Assembly: GCF_013623905.1 (NCBI RefSeq) | Contig: NZ_JABKDD010000001.1 | Location: 186,001-250,000, forward strand | Direction: 5' to 3' | Length of the DNA: 64,000 bases | Origin: Brevibacterium sediminis | GTDB taxonomy: Bacteria; Actinomycetota; Actinomycetes; Actinomycetales; Brevibacteriaceae | Shown: positions 8,327 to 17,240 of the stretch, piece by piece | How positions within the stretch are numbered: position 1 is the first letter of the stretch | Layout: each line of letters begins with the position of its first letter | The notes under the pieces: generated by a model | Databases searched by the model: none | What the model saw: only the letters and a program-made list of their open reading frames with translations | Told to the model about the DNA's origin: nothing | Translations under genes and position numbers: made by a program

Positions 8327-9646
8327 GTGCATCGTCTGCACAATACGGTCAAGAAGTTCGAATGGGGCAGCACCGACGCGATTCCCGCGATCCTCGGCAC
8401 AGTCCCGGACGGCACCCCCTGCGCGGAACTCTGGCTCGGAGCCCACCCGGTCAGCCCCTCTCGACTCGACGTCGGGCACACGCCGTCCCAGGCTCCGCTG
8501 GAACGGCAGAACCGCCTCGGCGGGCAGCAGCCGACGGGCGGCGTGGCGACGGAGGCCGAGCCTCGGCTCGGACCCAACCTCATCGAGTACCTGGTGGGGG
8601 ACCCTGAAGGTCTGCTCGGCCACGACTCCCTCGAGTCCTTCGGAGCGCGACTGCCGTTCCTGCTCAAGGTGCTCTCGGCGAGCAAGGCCCTGTCGATCCA
8701 GGTGCACCCGAATCGCGAACAGGCCCGGGCCGGATTCGCCGCCGAGGAAGCGGCCGGACCGGCGCTGGACGCTCCCGACCGGAACTTCAAGGACGCCTCG
8801 GCGAAACCGGAGCTCATCTACGCGCTCACCGACTTCCACGCGCTCACGGGGTTCCGCCCGCGCAAGGCCGTGCGAGCCACGTTCGAACGGATGCTCTCCC
8901 AGCCGCTGACTCCGCCGTCCTTGGACGTGCTCGGAGCGATCATCGCAGCGCTGAAGTCTTTCAGCGAATCCAAGGCGCTGTCACGCGCCGTTGAAATCAT
9001 CCTCAGCGATCCGCGGACGCCCGGGCTCGTCGACGAGGTCGCCGCCCATGGGATCGACGAACTGCCGGTCGGACACATCAGCCGGTCAGGCAGCGCGGTC
9101 GACCCGGCGCAGACATTCTGCGAGCTGGTCACCGACTATCCCCATGACCCCGGCGCGCTGGTCGGACTCATGCTCAACCGAGTTCACCTGCAGCCGGGAG
9201 AAGCGCTGACCATGGACGCCGGAGTGCTGCATGCCTACCTCTTCGGCACAGGCATAGAGATCATGGCCTCGAGCGACAACGTCGTGCGCGGCGGGCTGAC
9301 CTCGAAGCACGTCGACATCGAACAGCTGTCGAAGATCACGGACTTCCACGCCGGTGCACCCCGGATGGTCGAACCCGATCACTCGGGAATGCTGCTGGGA
9401 CCCACCGATGACTTCGCTCTGCAGGCACTGCGGTGCCCGCGCACGACAACGGTGGAACGGCGCGGTGCGGCGATCGTGCTGTGCACCGCGGGAACTGTCA
9501 CACTCAGCTCGCTCGGCTCGACGCTCACCCTCGAACGTGGGCAGAGCGCCTTCATCGCGGCCAACGAACCGACGGTGACGGCCGATGGCCACGGCGATGT
9601 GTTCGTAGCGACCACCGGACTGAATTCCGGAGCTGCCGGCCGCTGA
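8327..9646 (+). CDS. manA: Mannose-6-phosphate isomerase, class I
   Basis: ManA interconverts fructose-6-P and mannose-6-P, feeding GDP-mannose and envelope mannosides together with the phosphomannomutase at 19.5 kb. The 439-residue protein shows the zinc-site motif IQVHPN near residue 125, a KPELIYALTDFHALTGFR segment, and HAYLFGTGIEIMASSDNVVRGG, including the active-site NVVRGGLTSKHVD. GTG 8327 follows an AAAGGGGG ribosome-binding site. It stands alone on the plus strand and converges with the CoA-transferase operon across a hairpin-rich gap. No anomaly. Confidence 0.95.
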   Translation: MHRLHNTVKKFEWGSTDAIPAILGTVPDGTPCAELWLGAHPVSPSRLDVGHTPSQAPLERQNRLGGQQPTGGVATEAEPRLGPNLIEYLVGDPEGLLGHDSLESFGARLPFLLKVLSASKALSIQVHPNREQARAGFAAEEAAGPALDAPDRNFKDASAKPELIYALTDFHALTGFRPRKAVRATFERMLSQPLTPPSLDVLGAIIAALKSFSESKALSRAVEIILSDPRTPGLVDEVAAHGIDELPVGHISRSGSAVDPAQTFCELVTDYPHDPGALVGLMLNRVHLQPGEALTMDAGVLHAYLFGTGIEIMASSDNVVRGGLTSKHVDIEQLSKITDFHAGAPRMVEPDHSGMLLGPTDDFALQALRCPRTTTVERRGAAIVLCTAGTVTLSSLGSTLTLERGQSAFIAANEPTVTADGHGDVFVATTGLNSGAAGR

Positions 9647-9742
9647 GCGCGCGCTGTCCGCCACCACCGGCGGCTGAGCTCGTCTGCTCAACTCGCCCCA
9701 GCGAATGCTTACTCACCCCTGCGAACCGGTGTGCAGGGCCCC

Positions 9743-9813
9743 CGCAGAATTGTTGGGTCGATCCGCGGTGATTTCTTCAACGTAACCACCGTGGATCGAC
9801 CCAACAATCTGCG
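9743..9813. repeat. Long inverted repeat 1 (27-28 bp arms)
   Basis: Arms 9743-9770 and 9787-9813 are complementary except for one bulged A and one mismatch. The core is ATTGTTGGGTCGATCC against its complement. The 16-nt loop is TTCTTCAACG-like. Probably a terminator. Confidence 0.7.
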
Positions 9814-9928
9814 TTTCCGACGGTGTCGAGCAACGTCCGACGGTCCTGACGGACGAATCCGGTGTTCGGCGGCGGTCGACGCCAGCGCGTGGGTGGTCAA
9901 GACTGCGGTGCGCTGGCAGCAGAACACA

Positions 9929-9993
9929 GAACAGTGGTCACGTTCGGATGCTTCTGAGCGATCAGAGAGAGCATCCGAACGTGACCACTGTTC
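9929..9993. repeat. Long inverted repeat 2 (24 bp perfect arms)
   Basis: Arms 9929-9952 and 9970-9993 are perfect 24-bp complements. The centre contains a further small TCTGA/TCAGA stem. No T-tract follows on either strand. Confidence 0.75.
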
Positions 9994-10001
9994 GATCACC
10001 A

Positions 10002-10021
10002 AGTGTCCTCGTTCGGACACT
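10002..10021. terminator. Short hairpin next to the CoA-transferase end
   Basis: Perfect 7-bp stem AGTGTCC/GGACACT with a 6-nt loop, 33 nt past the stop of the minus-strand CoA-transferase gene. Confidence 0.4.
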
Positions 10022-10054
10022 GCACGCGTGAGGCCCGGGCCGGTCACCTGGAAC

Positions 10055-10717
10055 TCAGGCGGCGACCTCGATGGTGGGGACGTCCTCGGGGACGATCACC
10101 TCGGCGCCTGTCTTCTCCTTGACTTCGTCGACGGTCACGCCCGGGGCGAGTTCGACGAGGGTGAACGCGTCACCGCTGACGTCGAGGACGGCGATATCGG
10201 TGATGATGCGCTCGACGACGCCCTTTCCTGTCAGCGGCAGCTCGCACGACTTCAACAGCTTGTGCGAACCGTCCTTGGCGACATGGTCCATGATGACGAT
10301 GACGCGCTGGGCACCGTGCACGAGGTCCATTGCGCCACCCATGCCCTTGACCATCTTGCCCGGGATCATCCAGTTCGCGATGTCTCCGTTCGTGGCCACC
10401 TGCATGGCGCCGAGGATCGCGGCGTTGATCTTGCCGCCGCGGATCATCCCGAAGCTCGCCGCTGAGTCGAAGTACGCGGCGCCCGGGTTCATCGTGACGA
10501 TCTCCTTGCCCGCGTTGATGAGGTCGGGGTCGATCTCATCCTCGGTCGGGTACGGGCCGACGCCGAGCAGGCCGTTCTCCGACTGGAGCACGAGGTGGAC
10601 ACCCTCGGGCAGAAAATTGGGCACCAGGGTCGGCATGCCGATGCCGAGGTTGACGTAGCTGCCGTCTTCGAGTTCCTGGGCGGCACGGGCCGCCATCTGA
10701 TTGCGTGTCAATGACAT
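10055..10717 (-). CDS. CoA-transferase subunit B (3-oxoacid/3-oxoadipate type)
   Basis: Beta subunit of a class I CoA-transferase that moves CoA between succinyl-CoA and a 3-oxoacid such as acetoacetate or 3-oxoadipate. The length of 220 residues is typical of ScoB/PcaJ. Key features are [13 protein letters not shown] near the N-terminus and the catalytic glutamate in [16 protein letters not shown] precedes ATG 10717. It starts 12 nt after the alpha-subunit gene ends, so the two are co-transcribed and co-translated. Sequence alone cannot separate ScoB from PcaJ, and no beta-ketoadipate genes are nearby. Confidence 0.93.
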   Translation of the reverse strand: MSLTRNQMAARAAQELEDGSYVNLGIGMPTLVPNFLPEGVHLVLQSENGLLGVGPYPTEDEIDPDLINAGKEIVTMNPGAAYFDSAASFGMIRGGKINAAILGAMQVATNGDIANWMIPGKMVKGMGGAMDLVHGAQRVIVIMDHVAKDGSHKLLKSCELPLTGKGVVERIITDIAVLDVSGDAFTLVELAPGVTVDEVKEKTGAEVIVPEDVPTIEVAA

Positions 10718-10729
10718 TTCTGTGTCTCC

Positions 10730-11500
10730 TCAGGCTTCTCGTACGGTGCGCTTCTCGATGGGCTTGTCCGCCACCTGTTCGGGCGTCAGCGGCACCACGC
10801 GGTGGACGAAGACGCCAGGCACGTGGACCATGTCCGGATCGATCTCTCCGGGTTCGACGAGCTTTTCGACCTCGGCGATGGTGATGCGAGCCGACTGTGC
10901 GGCCGGGGGATTGAAGTTCCGTGCCGAGGAGTGGAAGACGAGGTTGCCGTGCCGGTCACCGATCGCGGCGCGCACAAGTGCGTAGTCGGGAGCCAGGGAC
11001 TTCTCGAGGACGTATTCCTTCTCTTCTCCGAAGGTGTCGAAGACCTTCGTCTCCTTGGCCGGAGATTCCTTGACGACGTTGCCGTCAGAGTCGTACTTCC
11101 AGGGCATGCCGCCCTCGGCGACCTGCGTCCCGGCGCCCGTGATGGTGAAGAAGCCGGGGATGCCGGCGCCACCTGCGCGCAGCTTCTCCGCCAGGGTGCC
11201 CTGCGGAGTGAGTTCGACCTCCAGTTCACCGGAGAGGTACTGACGGGCGAATTCCTTGTTCTCGCCGACGTAGGAGGCGATGATGCGGCGGAGTCGTCCG
11301 TCGGCGAGCAGAATGCCCAGTCCGCGGCCGTCGACGCCGGCGTTGTTCGAGATCACCTCGAGGTCTTTGGCTCCCTGGGCCTGGAGAGCCCGAATGAGGA
11401 ATTCGGGCACGCCCACGACACCGAAGCCGCCCACGGCGATCGATGATCCATCTGCAATGTCGGCCACCGCTGCTGCGGGGGTATCAACTACTTTGTCCAT
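10730..11500 (-). CDS. CoA-transferase subunit A (3-oxoacid/3-oxoadipate type)
   Basis: Alpha subunit partner of the preceding gene, 256 residues, with the CoA-binding-type motif GGFGVVGVPEFLIRAL near residues 22-37 and the conserved NNAGVDGRGLG segment. ATG 11500 lies inside the end of the TIGR03089 gene (13-nt overlap), suggesting coupled translation. The downstream B subunit is 12 nt away. Short-chain ketoacid activation is the likely role; the substrate is not determined. Confidence 0.93.
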   Translation of the reverse strand: MDKVVDTPAAAVADIADGSSIAVGGFGVVGVPEFLIRALQAQGAKDLEVISNNAGVDGRGLGILLADGRLRRIIASYVGENKEFARQYLSGELEVELTPQGTLAEKLRAGGAGIPGFFTITGAGTQVAEGGMPWKYDSDGNVVKESPAKETKVFDTFGEEKEYVLEKSLAPDYALVRAAIGDRHGNLVFHSSARNFNPPAAQSARITIAEVEKLVEPGEIDPDMVHVPGVFVHRVVPLTPEQVADKPIEKRTVREA

Positions 11501-12192
11501 GTGCCCAGTGTGCCATGGACCACTCCCAGCCCGGCGGCCAGGTCCGTGATGCGAGCATCGTCGACTCTGCTGGTGAGCAGGACCTCACCACCGCCGAGGA
11601 GGTGCTGCAGAAAGCGCGGCCACTCGCCCGGCAGCGGGGTCGAGTTCGAGGCGAGCAGTCCCTGCGGACGGGTTGCGTCGGTCGACTCGGACTTCGTCCA
11701 GTCGATGACCTGACCGTCCACTTCGAGGATTCCCGAAGCGTCGAGGCGGCGCGCAGCGACATCGGGGTAGGCGCGGATGGCGGAATTGACGTCGACGAAG
11801 TCGGCATCGACCGGAGTGCTCAGCGCCAGGGCCGGGGGATTGAAGACGAAGACCTCGTCGGCGTCGGACACCTGGTCATCATCCTCGTGGCCGAAGGGAA
11901 CGAGGGCCATGAAGTCCTCGTCCGGTGCCTCGTTCGCGATGACGACGCGGCCCCCGGCCAGCAGGACACTGAGGACAGAGACGAGTTCGCGCCAGTGCAG
12001 GCCCTCTGGCAGAGGAGCGAAGAGAGTGAACTCCGGTCCGAGGTCGTAGTCGCCGAAGAGGCCGACTCCCTTATTCACCCAGTTCGAGACGACCGGGCCG
12101 GTGAGGTCGAGGCGATCGAAATCGGGTCCGCGCCAGATGAGGACGGGCCCGCCGGTGCGCGCGATGACTGAGAGATCCATATCCGCTTCCAT
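11488..12192 (-). CDS. TIGR03089 family protein
   Basis: The 234-residue protein carries the family's N-terminal signature LTGPVVSNWVNKGVGLF (here DRLDLTGPVVSNWVNKG). The family is restricted to Actinobacteria, looks like a reduced acyl-CoA synthetase-type fold, and has no assigned activity. In mycobacteria it lies beside an LCP gene (Rv3268/Rv3267), while here it lies between fbiB-like and CoA-transferase genes. ATG 12180, preceded by GGAAGCGG, is an alternative start four codons in. Confidence 0.8.
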   Translation of the reverse strand: MEADMDLSVIARTGGPVLIWRGPDFDRLDLTGPVVSNWVNKGVGLFGDYDLGPEFTLFAPLPEGLHWRELVSVLSVLLAGGRVVIANEAPDEDFMALVPFGHEDDDQVSDADEVFVFNPPALALSTPVDADFVDVNSAIRAYPDVAARRLDASGILEVDGQVIDWTKSESTDATRPQGLLASNSTPLPGEWPRFLQHLLGGGEVLLTSRVDDARITDLAAGLGVVHGTLGTWTK

Positions 12193-12224
12193 GATTGTGT
12201 TCCGAATGCAGCCTGTCGGGAGGG

Positions 12225-13352
12225 TCAGTGAACGATGAGGCCGATGTCGATCGTCACCCCGCGGGGGAAGGCCCCGAGCTCACCATCGACCCAGTGATAG
12301 CGCGTGGAGGCGCTGAGATCCTCGGCGAAGAGGGCTGTATGGAGGCGTTCGACGAGAGATCCGAGCCCGACCATCGCCTCGAGCAGGGGCGGGCCGCCCG
12401 ATTGGGCGGTCGCCGGCGAGTCAGAGGGGCTGAGCGTGATCCGCGATCCCGACCCCTCGATCCGCATCCGCCACGCCGCATGGCCGGGAGTCCGCGACTG
12501 CCCGGCGCGGACGACGCGGATCGCTCGAGACACCCTTTCGAGGATGTCGTCGCTGTCGTCGCCGGCAGGGGCGCTGCCGGGCAGGTCGGTGACTCCCAGA
12601 CCGCGCTGAATGGCTTCGACATGGCCGTGTCGGAACCAGTCCTCGCCGAGGTCGCGGGAGAGCGCACGGGCGCCTTCGTCGCCGTTGTCGAGGTATCCGC
12701 CGGCTCCGCGGACCAACGCCATGGGCAGTCCGCGGGAGGAGCCCTTGACCAAGTCGGCTGCCGCTGCGATCTCATCGGCGATCGCGCGCACGGTCACCGT
12801 CTGGACGCGCCCGTCGTCGTCGGGGCGACCGCGCTGGTCGTCGAGGCCGGAGAACCCGGACAGGCCGATGGCGATATCGCCGACCCCGACCCGCCACGGC
12901 CGTGAGCTCGTATCCGAGATGACCAGACCGATGCGCACCTCGAAGGCCTGTTCGACCCGTCGGCGCAGGCCGTCGGCGGACCGGTCGCTGTCGAGTGGGT
13001 GGAGGATGACGGCACCGCCGGAGTTCGACTGGTCGAGGCCCGCTGCGGCCTGGACGGTGCCTGCCGGGGTGCGCACGATCTGGACGGTGGTGCCGGAGCG
13101 ATAGGAGCGTTCAGCGACCAAGTGGGTGCCGGTCTCCGCGACGAGTTCCTCGAACTCGGCGCGATCTGAGACCGTGCGCAGGCGTCCCTCGGCCTTGGAG
13201 ACGACTTTCGAGGCGACGACGAGGATATCGCCGTCCTTGAGGTCGATGCGGTTGCGCCGGAGGGCGTTGATGAGGATCGCGGAGAGGTCGGAGCCCGACG
13301 CGATCTCTTCCTCGACGGGAGGCGCGTAGACGGTGAGCAGACGGTCATTCAT
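12225..13352 (-). CDS. Coenzyme F420-0:L-glutamate ligase (CofE/FbiB-like) with a reduced C-terminal domain
   Basis: CofE-type enzymes add gamma-linked glutamates to coenzyme F420-0 using GTP. Residues 1-250 match CofE: LKDGDILVVASKVVSKAEGR, HPLDSDRSADGLRRRV, VISDTSSRPWRVGVGDIAIG and the VRGAGGYLD region. In mycobacterial FbiB this is fused to a ~200-residue FMN nitroreductase domain. Here only about 125 residues follow, ending FPRGVTIDIGLIVH, which looks like a shrunken and perhaps cofactor-free version. No fbiA/cofD, fbiC or fbiD is in the window, although fbiA is adjacent in mycobacteria. The TIGR03089 gene starts 33 nt downstream. Confidence 0.85.
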   Translation of the reverse strand: MNDRLLTVYAPPVEEEIASGSDLSAILINALRRNRIDLKDGDILVVASKVVSKAEGRLRTVSDRAEFEELVAETGTHLVAERSYRSGTTVQIVRTPAGTVQAAAGLDQSNSGGAVILHPLDSDRSADGLRRRVEQAFEVRIGLVISDTSSRPWRVGVGDIAIGLSGFSGLDDQRGRPDDDGRVQTVTVRAIADEIAAAADLVKGSSRGLPMALVRGAGGYLDNGDEGARALSRDLGEDWFRHGHVEAIQRGLGVTDLPGSAPAGDDSDDILERVSRAIRVVRAGQSRTPGHAAWRMRIEGSGSRITLSPSDSPATAQSGGPPLLEAMVGLGSLVERLHTALFAEDLSASTRYHWVDGELGAFPRGVTIDIGLIVH

Positions 13353-13701
13353 GCCGGGCCACCGGTGATTCCACTCTCATCTCTCCATAATCCCATTGTG
13401 GGTGCCCACTTTCTAAATTCTCCAGGTTTGCTCAGGCGAATCCCACAGGTTGTGCCTTATGACTGGGCCGTGACCTATATATGGGGTTACGGGCGCGTGT
13501 GCATGTGAACGCATGTTCGAATAGCGTCTCACGGGGTGTCTCGATACTCCATAAGGGCTTGACGGGGCGGTAATGACACGCGTGTAATTTATACCTAAGG
13601 GGAACGCGCCGAGCAGGGATCCTTCAGGATTCGACCGTACATCGGACTGATCGCCTCAGTCACGGTACTGGACCTGCTCGAGCGTGAGAAAGGGGAAAAC
13701 C
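13353..13701. other. Divergent promoter region between F420 ligase and whiB2-like genes
   Basis: This 349-bp AT-richer region has no supported gene. It contains the inverted repeats GTGGG/CCCAC (13398-13409) and CGTGACC/GGTTACG around a TATATATGG core (13469-13491), plus the candidate whiB promoter at 13559-13588. The long gap fits a heavily regulated whiB gene. Confidence 0.5.
13559..13588 (+). promoter_or_regulatory. Candidate promoter of the whiB2-like gene
   Basis: TTGACG (13559-13564) and TGTAAT (13583-13588) are separated by 18 bp, leaving a leader of about 105 nt before GTG 13702. TATACC just downstream is an alternative -10. Confidence 0.4.
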
Positions 13702-14142
13702 GTGCAAAGTGCACAGAGAGAATGGCGGGAGAGAGAAGACTTCACCGCCGCACCGGGAGTCACCTCCCGCCGTGCCGAAGACTGGTTCATCGAACCGGGA
13801 GCACGTACACCCGAGACGCTGCCGGATCCGCTGGCCGTCGATCCGAGTGATCTGACGCCGCTGCCGCCGGACAACTCCGCCGTCTCTCCGCTGTCCCTGC
13901 TGCTGGGAGCCGCAGACGACGGCGAACTGTCCTGGCAGGACCAGGCCCTCTGCGCTCAGACCGACCCCGAGGCGTTCTTCCCGGAGAAGGGCGGATCGAC
14001 TCGTGAAGCCAAGCGGGTCTGCGCCTCCTGCGACGTCCGTTCCGAATGCCTCGAATATGCGCTCGCCAACGATGAGCGCTTCGGCATCTGGGGCGGAATG
14101 TCCGAACGCGAACGCCGCCGGCTCAAGAAAAAGGTCGTGTGA
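13702..14142 (+). CDS. whiB2: WhiB-family iron-sulfur transcription regulator, WhiB2/WhmD-like
   Basis: WhiB proteins hold a 4Fe-4S cluster and partner with the primary sigma factor; WhiB2/WhmD is tied to cell division and septation. The 146-residue protein has an N-terminal extension of ~75 residues, then Cys84, Cys107, Cys110 and Cys116 (C-x22-C-x2-C-x5-C). The GIWGGMSERERRRLKKK turn and basic tail follow. GTG 13702 has AGGGG 6 nt upstream; GTG 13684 is a weaker alternative. It overlaps the glycosyltransferase gene by 4 nt. Position next to fbiB and DUF3499 genes matches M. tuberculosis whiB2. Confidence 0.92.
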   Translation: MQSAQREWREREDFTAAPGVTSRRAEDWFIEPGARTPETLPDPLAVDPSDLTPLPPDNSAVSPLSLLLGAADDGELSWQDQALCAQTDPEAFFPEKGGSTREAKRVCASCDVRSECLEYALANDERFGIWGGMSERERRRLKKKVV

Positions 14143-17100
14143 GGCAAGCCGTCACCATCGTCGTCGTCTCCGGCGACGATGCCAGCAAGGTCGAGCTCGA
14201 AACAGCTCTGCGTCCGCACTACCCCGAGATCCCCGTGGTGGATCTCGGGGGGCGGACGGTCCGCGAAGCCGGTGAGATGCCGGAGATCGCGGAATCGGAT
14301 TTCCTGTGGTTCCTCACCCCTGACTCCCGTCCCGAACCAGACTGCCTCGATGAGCTGCTCGACGCCATCGGGGAGACGGAATCCATCGCCGCCGTCGGAC
14401 CGAAGCTCATATGCTCCGGGCGCATCGTCTCCGCCGGAGTGAGCACCACCTCGGCGGGGGAGCGCTTCAACCCCGTCGGCTCCGGGGAGATCGACCAGGG
14501 GCAGCGCGACAGTCAGATCGAAACACTGGGTCTCGACCTGCCGGGCCTGCTCATGGCCACCACCGAACTCGAGCGCATCGGGGCACCGTCCCGAGTTCTC
14601 GGCCCCGCCTATTCCGGTCTCGAATACTCCCGTCGTCTGCGCGACCTCGGCGCCCGCGTGCTGCTGGCCCCGCGAGCGCGGATGGAGATCTCCGCTGCGT
14701 CCGCTGCCCGACTCGGCTCCTCGCCCCACCCACCGAGGTCGAAGACTCAGATCCGGACTGAGCAGCGCTACCGCCTCAGCCTCGCCGGTCAGGGGCTGGT
14801 CTCACTGTTCTGCTTTCTGGCGCTCGGCCACCTCGGCCGCATCGTCGGCGGGCTGCTGTCGAACAACTTCCGACCTGCCGGGTGGCACTTCGGTGCGCTC
14901 ATCGGTCTTCTCGCGGATGTGTCGACGACCGCCCCGCTGAGACGCGCCAACGCCCGTCGCAACCGTGTGGCCAGACGATCGAACACCGGACATGTCGCCG
15001 CGCTCTACGCCGATGACGAAGAACTCGCCGTCCAACGCCGGACGATGAGCGGTGAGAGCGATGACTCTCGCCCGGCCGAGGTTCCCACCGGCGGTCCCGA
15101 TACCGATGCCGAACTCAACCCGGTCGGCGACACCGAAGAGGCCATCGACTCCTTCTCACGTCTGGAGATCTCCGGCGGTTCCAGTCTGCTGCGGGCACCC
15201 CTGACCTATGTGATCCTCGCCGCCGTGGTGATGAGCGGGGTCATCAGCTTCCGACTCTTCGGCCCCGGCCACCTCGCCGGCGGCGCCCTGGGTTCGACCG
15301 ACATCGGCTTCGGCGAGATCGTCGACCGTCTCCTCGGGCGTCACCTCGACGTTTCGACCGGTGCGGCGGTGCCGGCCGACCCCTACCACCTCGTCCTCGG
15401 CGTGCTCTCCCTCCTCTTCTTCGGCCATGTCGATGTCATGGTCCGCTCCCTGCTGCTGGCCGCGCCGATCCTGGCTGCCATCACCGCGTACGCGGGCGCG
15501 GGGAGTGTGCGGGCGCGGCGGTGGGTGCGCGGCTTCGCCGCACTGCTGTGGATCGCGTCTCCGCTGTTCACGGCCGCGCTGTCGGACGGCCGCCTCGGTG
15601 TGATCCTCGTCTGGATCTGTGCACCGCTGGCGGTGCTGACTCTGCGCCGCAGCCTGACGACCGGATCGATCGCCGCGGCAGCCGGCACCGGCCTGCTGCT
15701 GTTCGTCATCACCGCAGGCATTCCACTGCTCCTGCTGGTCACGGTCCTCGGCACCGCGGTGCTTCTGGTGGCAGGTCGCGGTCTGCGCCATCTGTGGCTG
15801 CTCGCCCCGACCGTGTTCCTGGGCTGGGCGTGGCTGTGGGCCGTCGTCCGCGAGCCGGGAACTCTTCTCACGATGCCCGGGCAGACCACGGCCACCGAGT
15901 CCGCCCCGACCTATCTGCTCGCCGTCGGGTTCCCCGCTCCGCTCGACATGTCCTGGCTGACGAAGCTGATCTCAGATCTCGGCTTCGGCGGGGTCTCTGC
16001 CGGCACCCTCGAGCTCTGGGCTCCGGTCCTGATGCTGCCGATGCTCATCCTGGCCTTCTTCACCCTCATCGAGGCCCGGCTCGAACTCTCTCGCCTGACC
16101 TGGGCGGTCGGACTCTACGTCGGCGGTCTCATCCTCGCCGCGATCCAGGTGCATCTGCCCGCGGAGACGGGACCGTTCCACCTCATCGCCTCATACCCCG
16201 CAGCGGGACTGACCCTGGTCAGCCTGGGATCGATCCTGCTGCTGTCCCTCGGCGCCGACCGCACCGTCGGTCGCCGCCCCGGGCGCAGCCGAGACACCGG
16301 TTCGTCCTCTGCGAAGAGTTCGGCCAAGGGAGCCTCCGCGGCATCCGGCCGGCTGCCGATGCGCGGCCTTGTCGGACTCGTGACCGTAGCGGCCATCGGG
16401 CTCATCGCCATCGGCGCCGGACGGGCCACATCCTCGCCCGAAGCGGTCACCGCAACCTCAGACAGCAACGTCCCCGCACTGGCCTCTGACCGCGCCGCGG
16501 GGGAGACCCAAGCGCGCACCCTCCGCCTGGACAATGTCGACGGAGAAGTTCTGGCCACCCTCATCGCCTCCGCCGACGGCACGGTGCTGGGCACATCGAC
16601 GGTGACCTCGGCAGAAACCGTGGGAGGGTGGCCGTGGCAGCGCCGCCCGCTGCCGATCACCCCCGACCAGGTGCTCGTGGCTCAGGCCGCGTCCGCGCTC
16701 TCGGCCGATGACTCCGGTGACCTCGGCAGCATCCTCGGTGAACTCGGAGTCGATTTCGTCCTCGTCGGCCCCGATGCCGGCAGCCTGACCAACTCGGTAT
16801 CCGTCTCCGAGGGCCTCCTGCCGGTCGGACCGACCTCGTCCGGACAGCTGTGGCGCGTCGACAAACCCTACAGCGGCCGATTCCTCATCCGCGACGCCGA
16901 AGGGAAGGTGTCAACGGCGGCAATGAAAGGCACCACCGCAACGGTGCCGGCCGGTCAGGAGGGGCGCACCTTGACCATCGCCGATGCAGCGCACGGCATC
17001 ACCGCAAGCATCGACGGTGAGCCGCTGCCGCAGCCGAAGCCCGGCGAAGAGGCGTGGGCAAGCGAATTCGACCTCCCCGCAGCCGGGGGAACGGTCGAGA

Positions 17101-17240
17101 TCTCGCTGAACTCACCGCTCTACCCGATCGGCGTCATCGTCGGATGGGTGCTCGGACTGCTCAGCCTCATCGTCGCCATCCCCTTCGGCCGGGCGGGGAA
17201 TGTGACGCGGAAGCCCGGCCGTGAGGAGCAGAAGGCATGA
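14139..17240 (+). CDS. Giant membrane glycosyltransferase family 2-like protein
   Basis: A 1033-residue protein. Residues 1-200 resemble a GT-A glycosyltransferase: a VTIVVVSGDD start, then FLWFLTPDSRPEPDCLDELL, where the usual DxD becomes PDSRPEPD, and AVGPKLI. A linker with one hydrophobic helix follows. From about 350 to 700 there are around ten predicted membrane helices, then an extracytoplasmic region of ~270 residues and a final helix near 990-1010. It fits a lipid-linked sugar or cell-wall glycan enzyme. It starts inside whiB2 and overlaps the DUF5719 gene, an arrangement common in Actinobacteria. Substrate unknown. Confidence 0.8.
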   Translation: MRQAVTIVVVSGDDASKVELETALRPHYPEIPVVDLGGRTVREAGEMPEIAESDFLWFLTPDSRPEPDCLDELLDAIGETESIAAVGPKLICSGRIVSAGVSTTSAGERFNPVGSGEIDQGQRDSQIETLGLDLPGLLMATTELERIGAPSRVLGPAYSGLEYSRRLRDLGARVLLAPRARMEISAASAARLGSSPHPPRSKTQIRTEQRYRLSLAGQGLVSLFCFLALGHLGRIVGGLLSNNFRPAGWHFGALIGLLADVSTTAPLRRANARRNRVARRSNTGHVAALYADDEELAVQRRTMSGESDDSRPAEVPTGGPDTDAELNPVGDTEEAIDSFSRLEISGGSSLLRAPLTYVILAAVVMSGVISFRLFGPGHLAGGALGSTDIGFGEIVDRLLGRHLDVSTGAAVPADPYHLVLGVLSLLFFGHVDVMVRSLLLAAPILAAITAYAGAGSVRARRWVRGFAALLWIASPLFTAALSDGRLGVILVWICAPLAVLTLRRSLTTGSIAAAAGTGLLLFVITAGIPLLLLVTVLGTAVLLVAGRGLRHLWLLAPTVFLGWAWLWAVVREPGTLLTMPGQTTATESAPTYLLAVGFPAPLDMSWLTKLISDLGFGGVSAGTLELWAPVLMLPMLILAFFTLIEARLELSRLTWAVGLYVGGLILAAIQVHLPAETGPFHLIASYPAAGLTLVSLGSILLLSLGADRTVGRRPGRSRDTGSSSAKSSAKGASAASGRLPMRGLVGLVTVAAIGLIAIGAGRATSSPEAVTATSDSNVPALASDRAAGETQARTLRLDNVDGEVLATLIASADGTVLGTSTVTSAETVGGWPWQRRPLPITPDQVLVAQAASALSADDSGDLGSILGELGVDFVLVGPDAGSLTNSVSVSEGLLPVGPTSSGQLWRVDKPYSGRFLIRDAEGKVSTAAMKGTTATVPAGQEGRTLTIADAAHGITASIDGEPLPQPKPGEEAWASEFDLPAAGGTVEISLNSPLYPIGVIVGWVLGLLSLIVAIPFGRAGNVTRKPGREEQKA

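Larger units (their letters stand above)
9647..10054. other. Hairpin-rich gap between convergent manA and CoA-transferase genes
   Basis: No coding signal on either strand. The 408 bp hold three inverted repeats in a row (9743-9813, 9929-9993, 10002-10021). Together they most likely act as a bidirectional termination zone. Confidence 0.6.
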
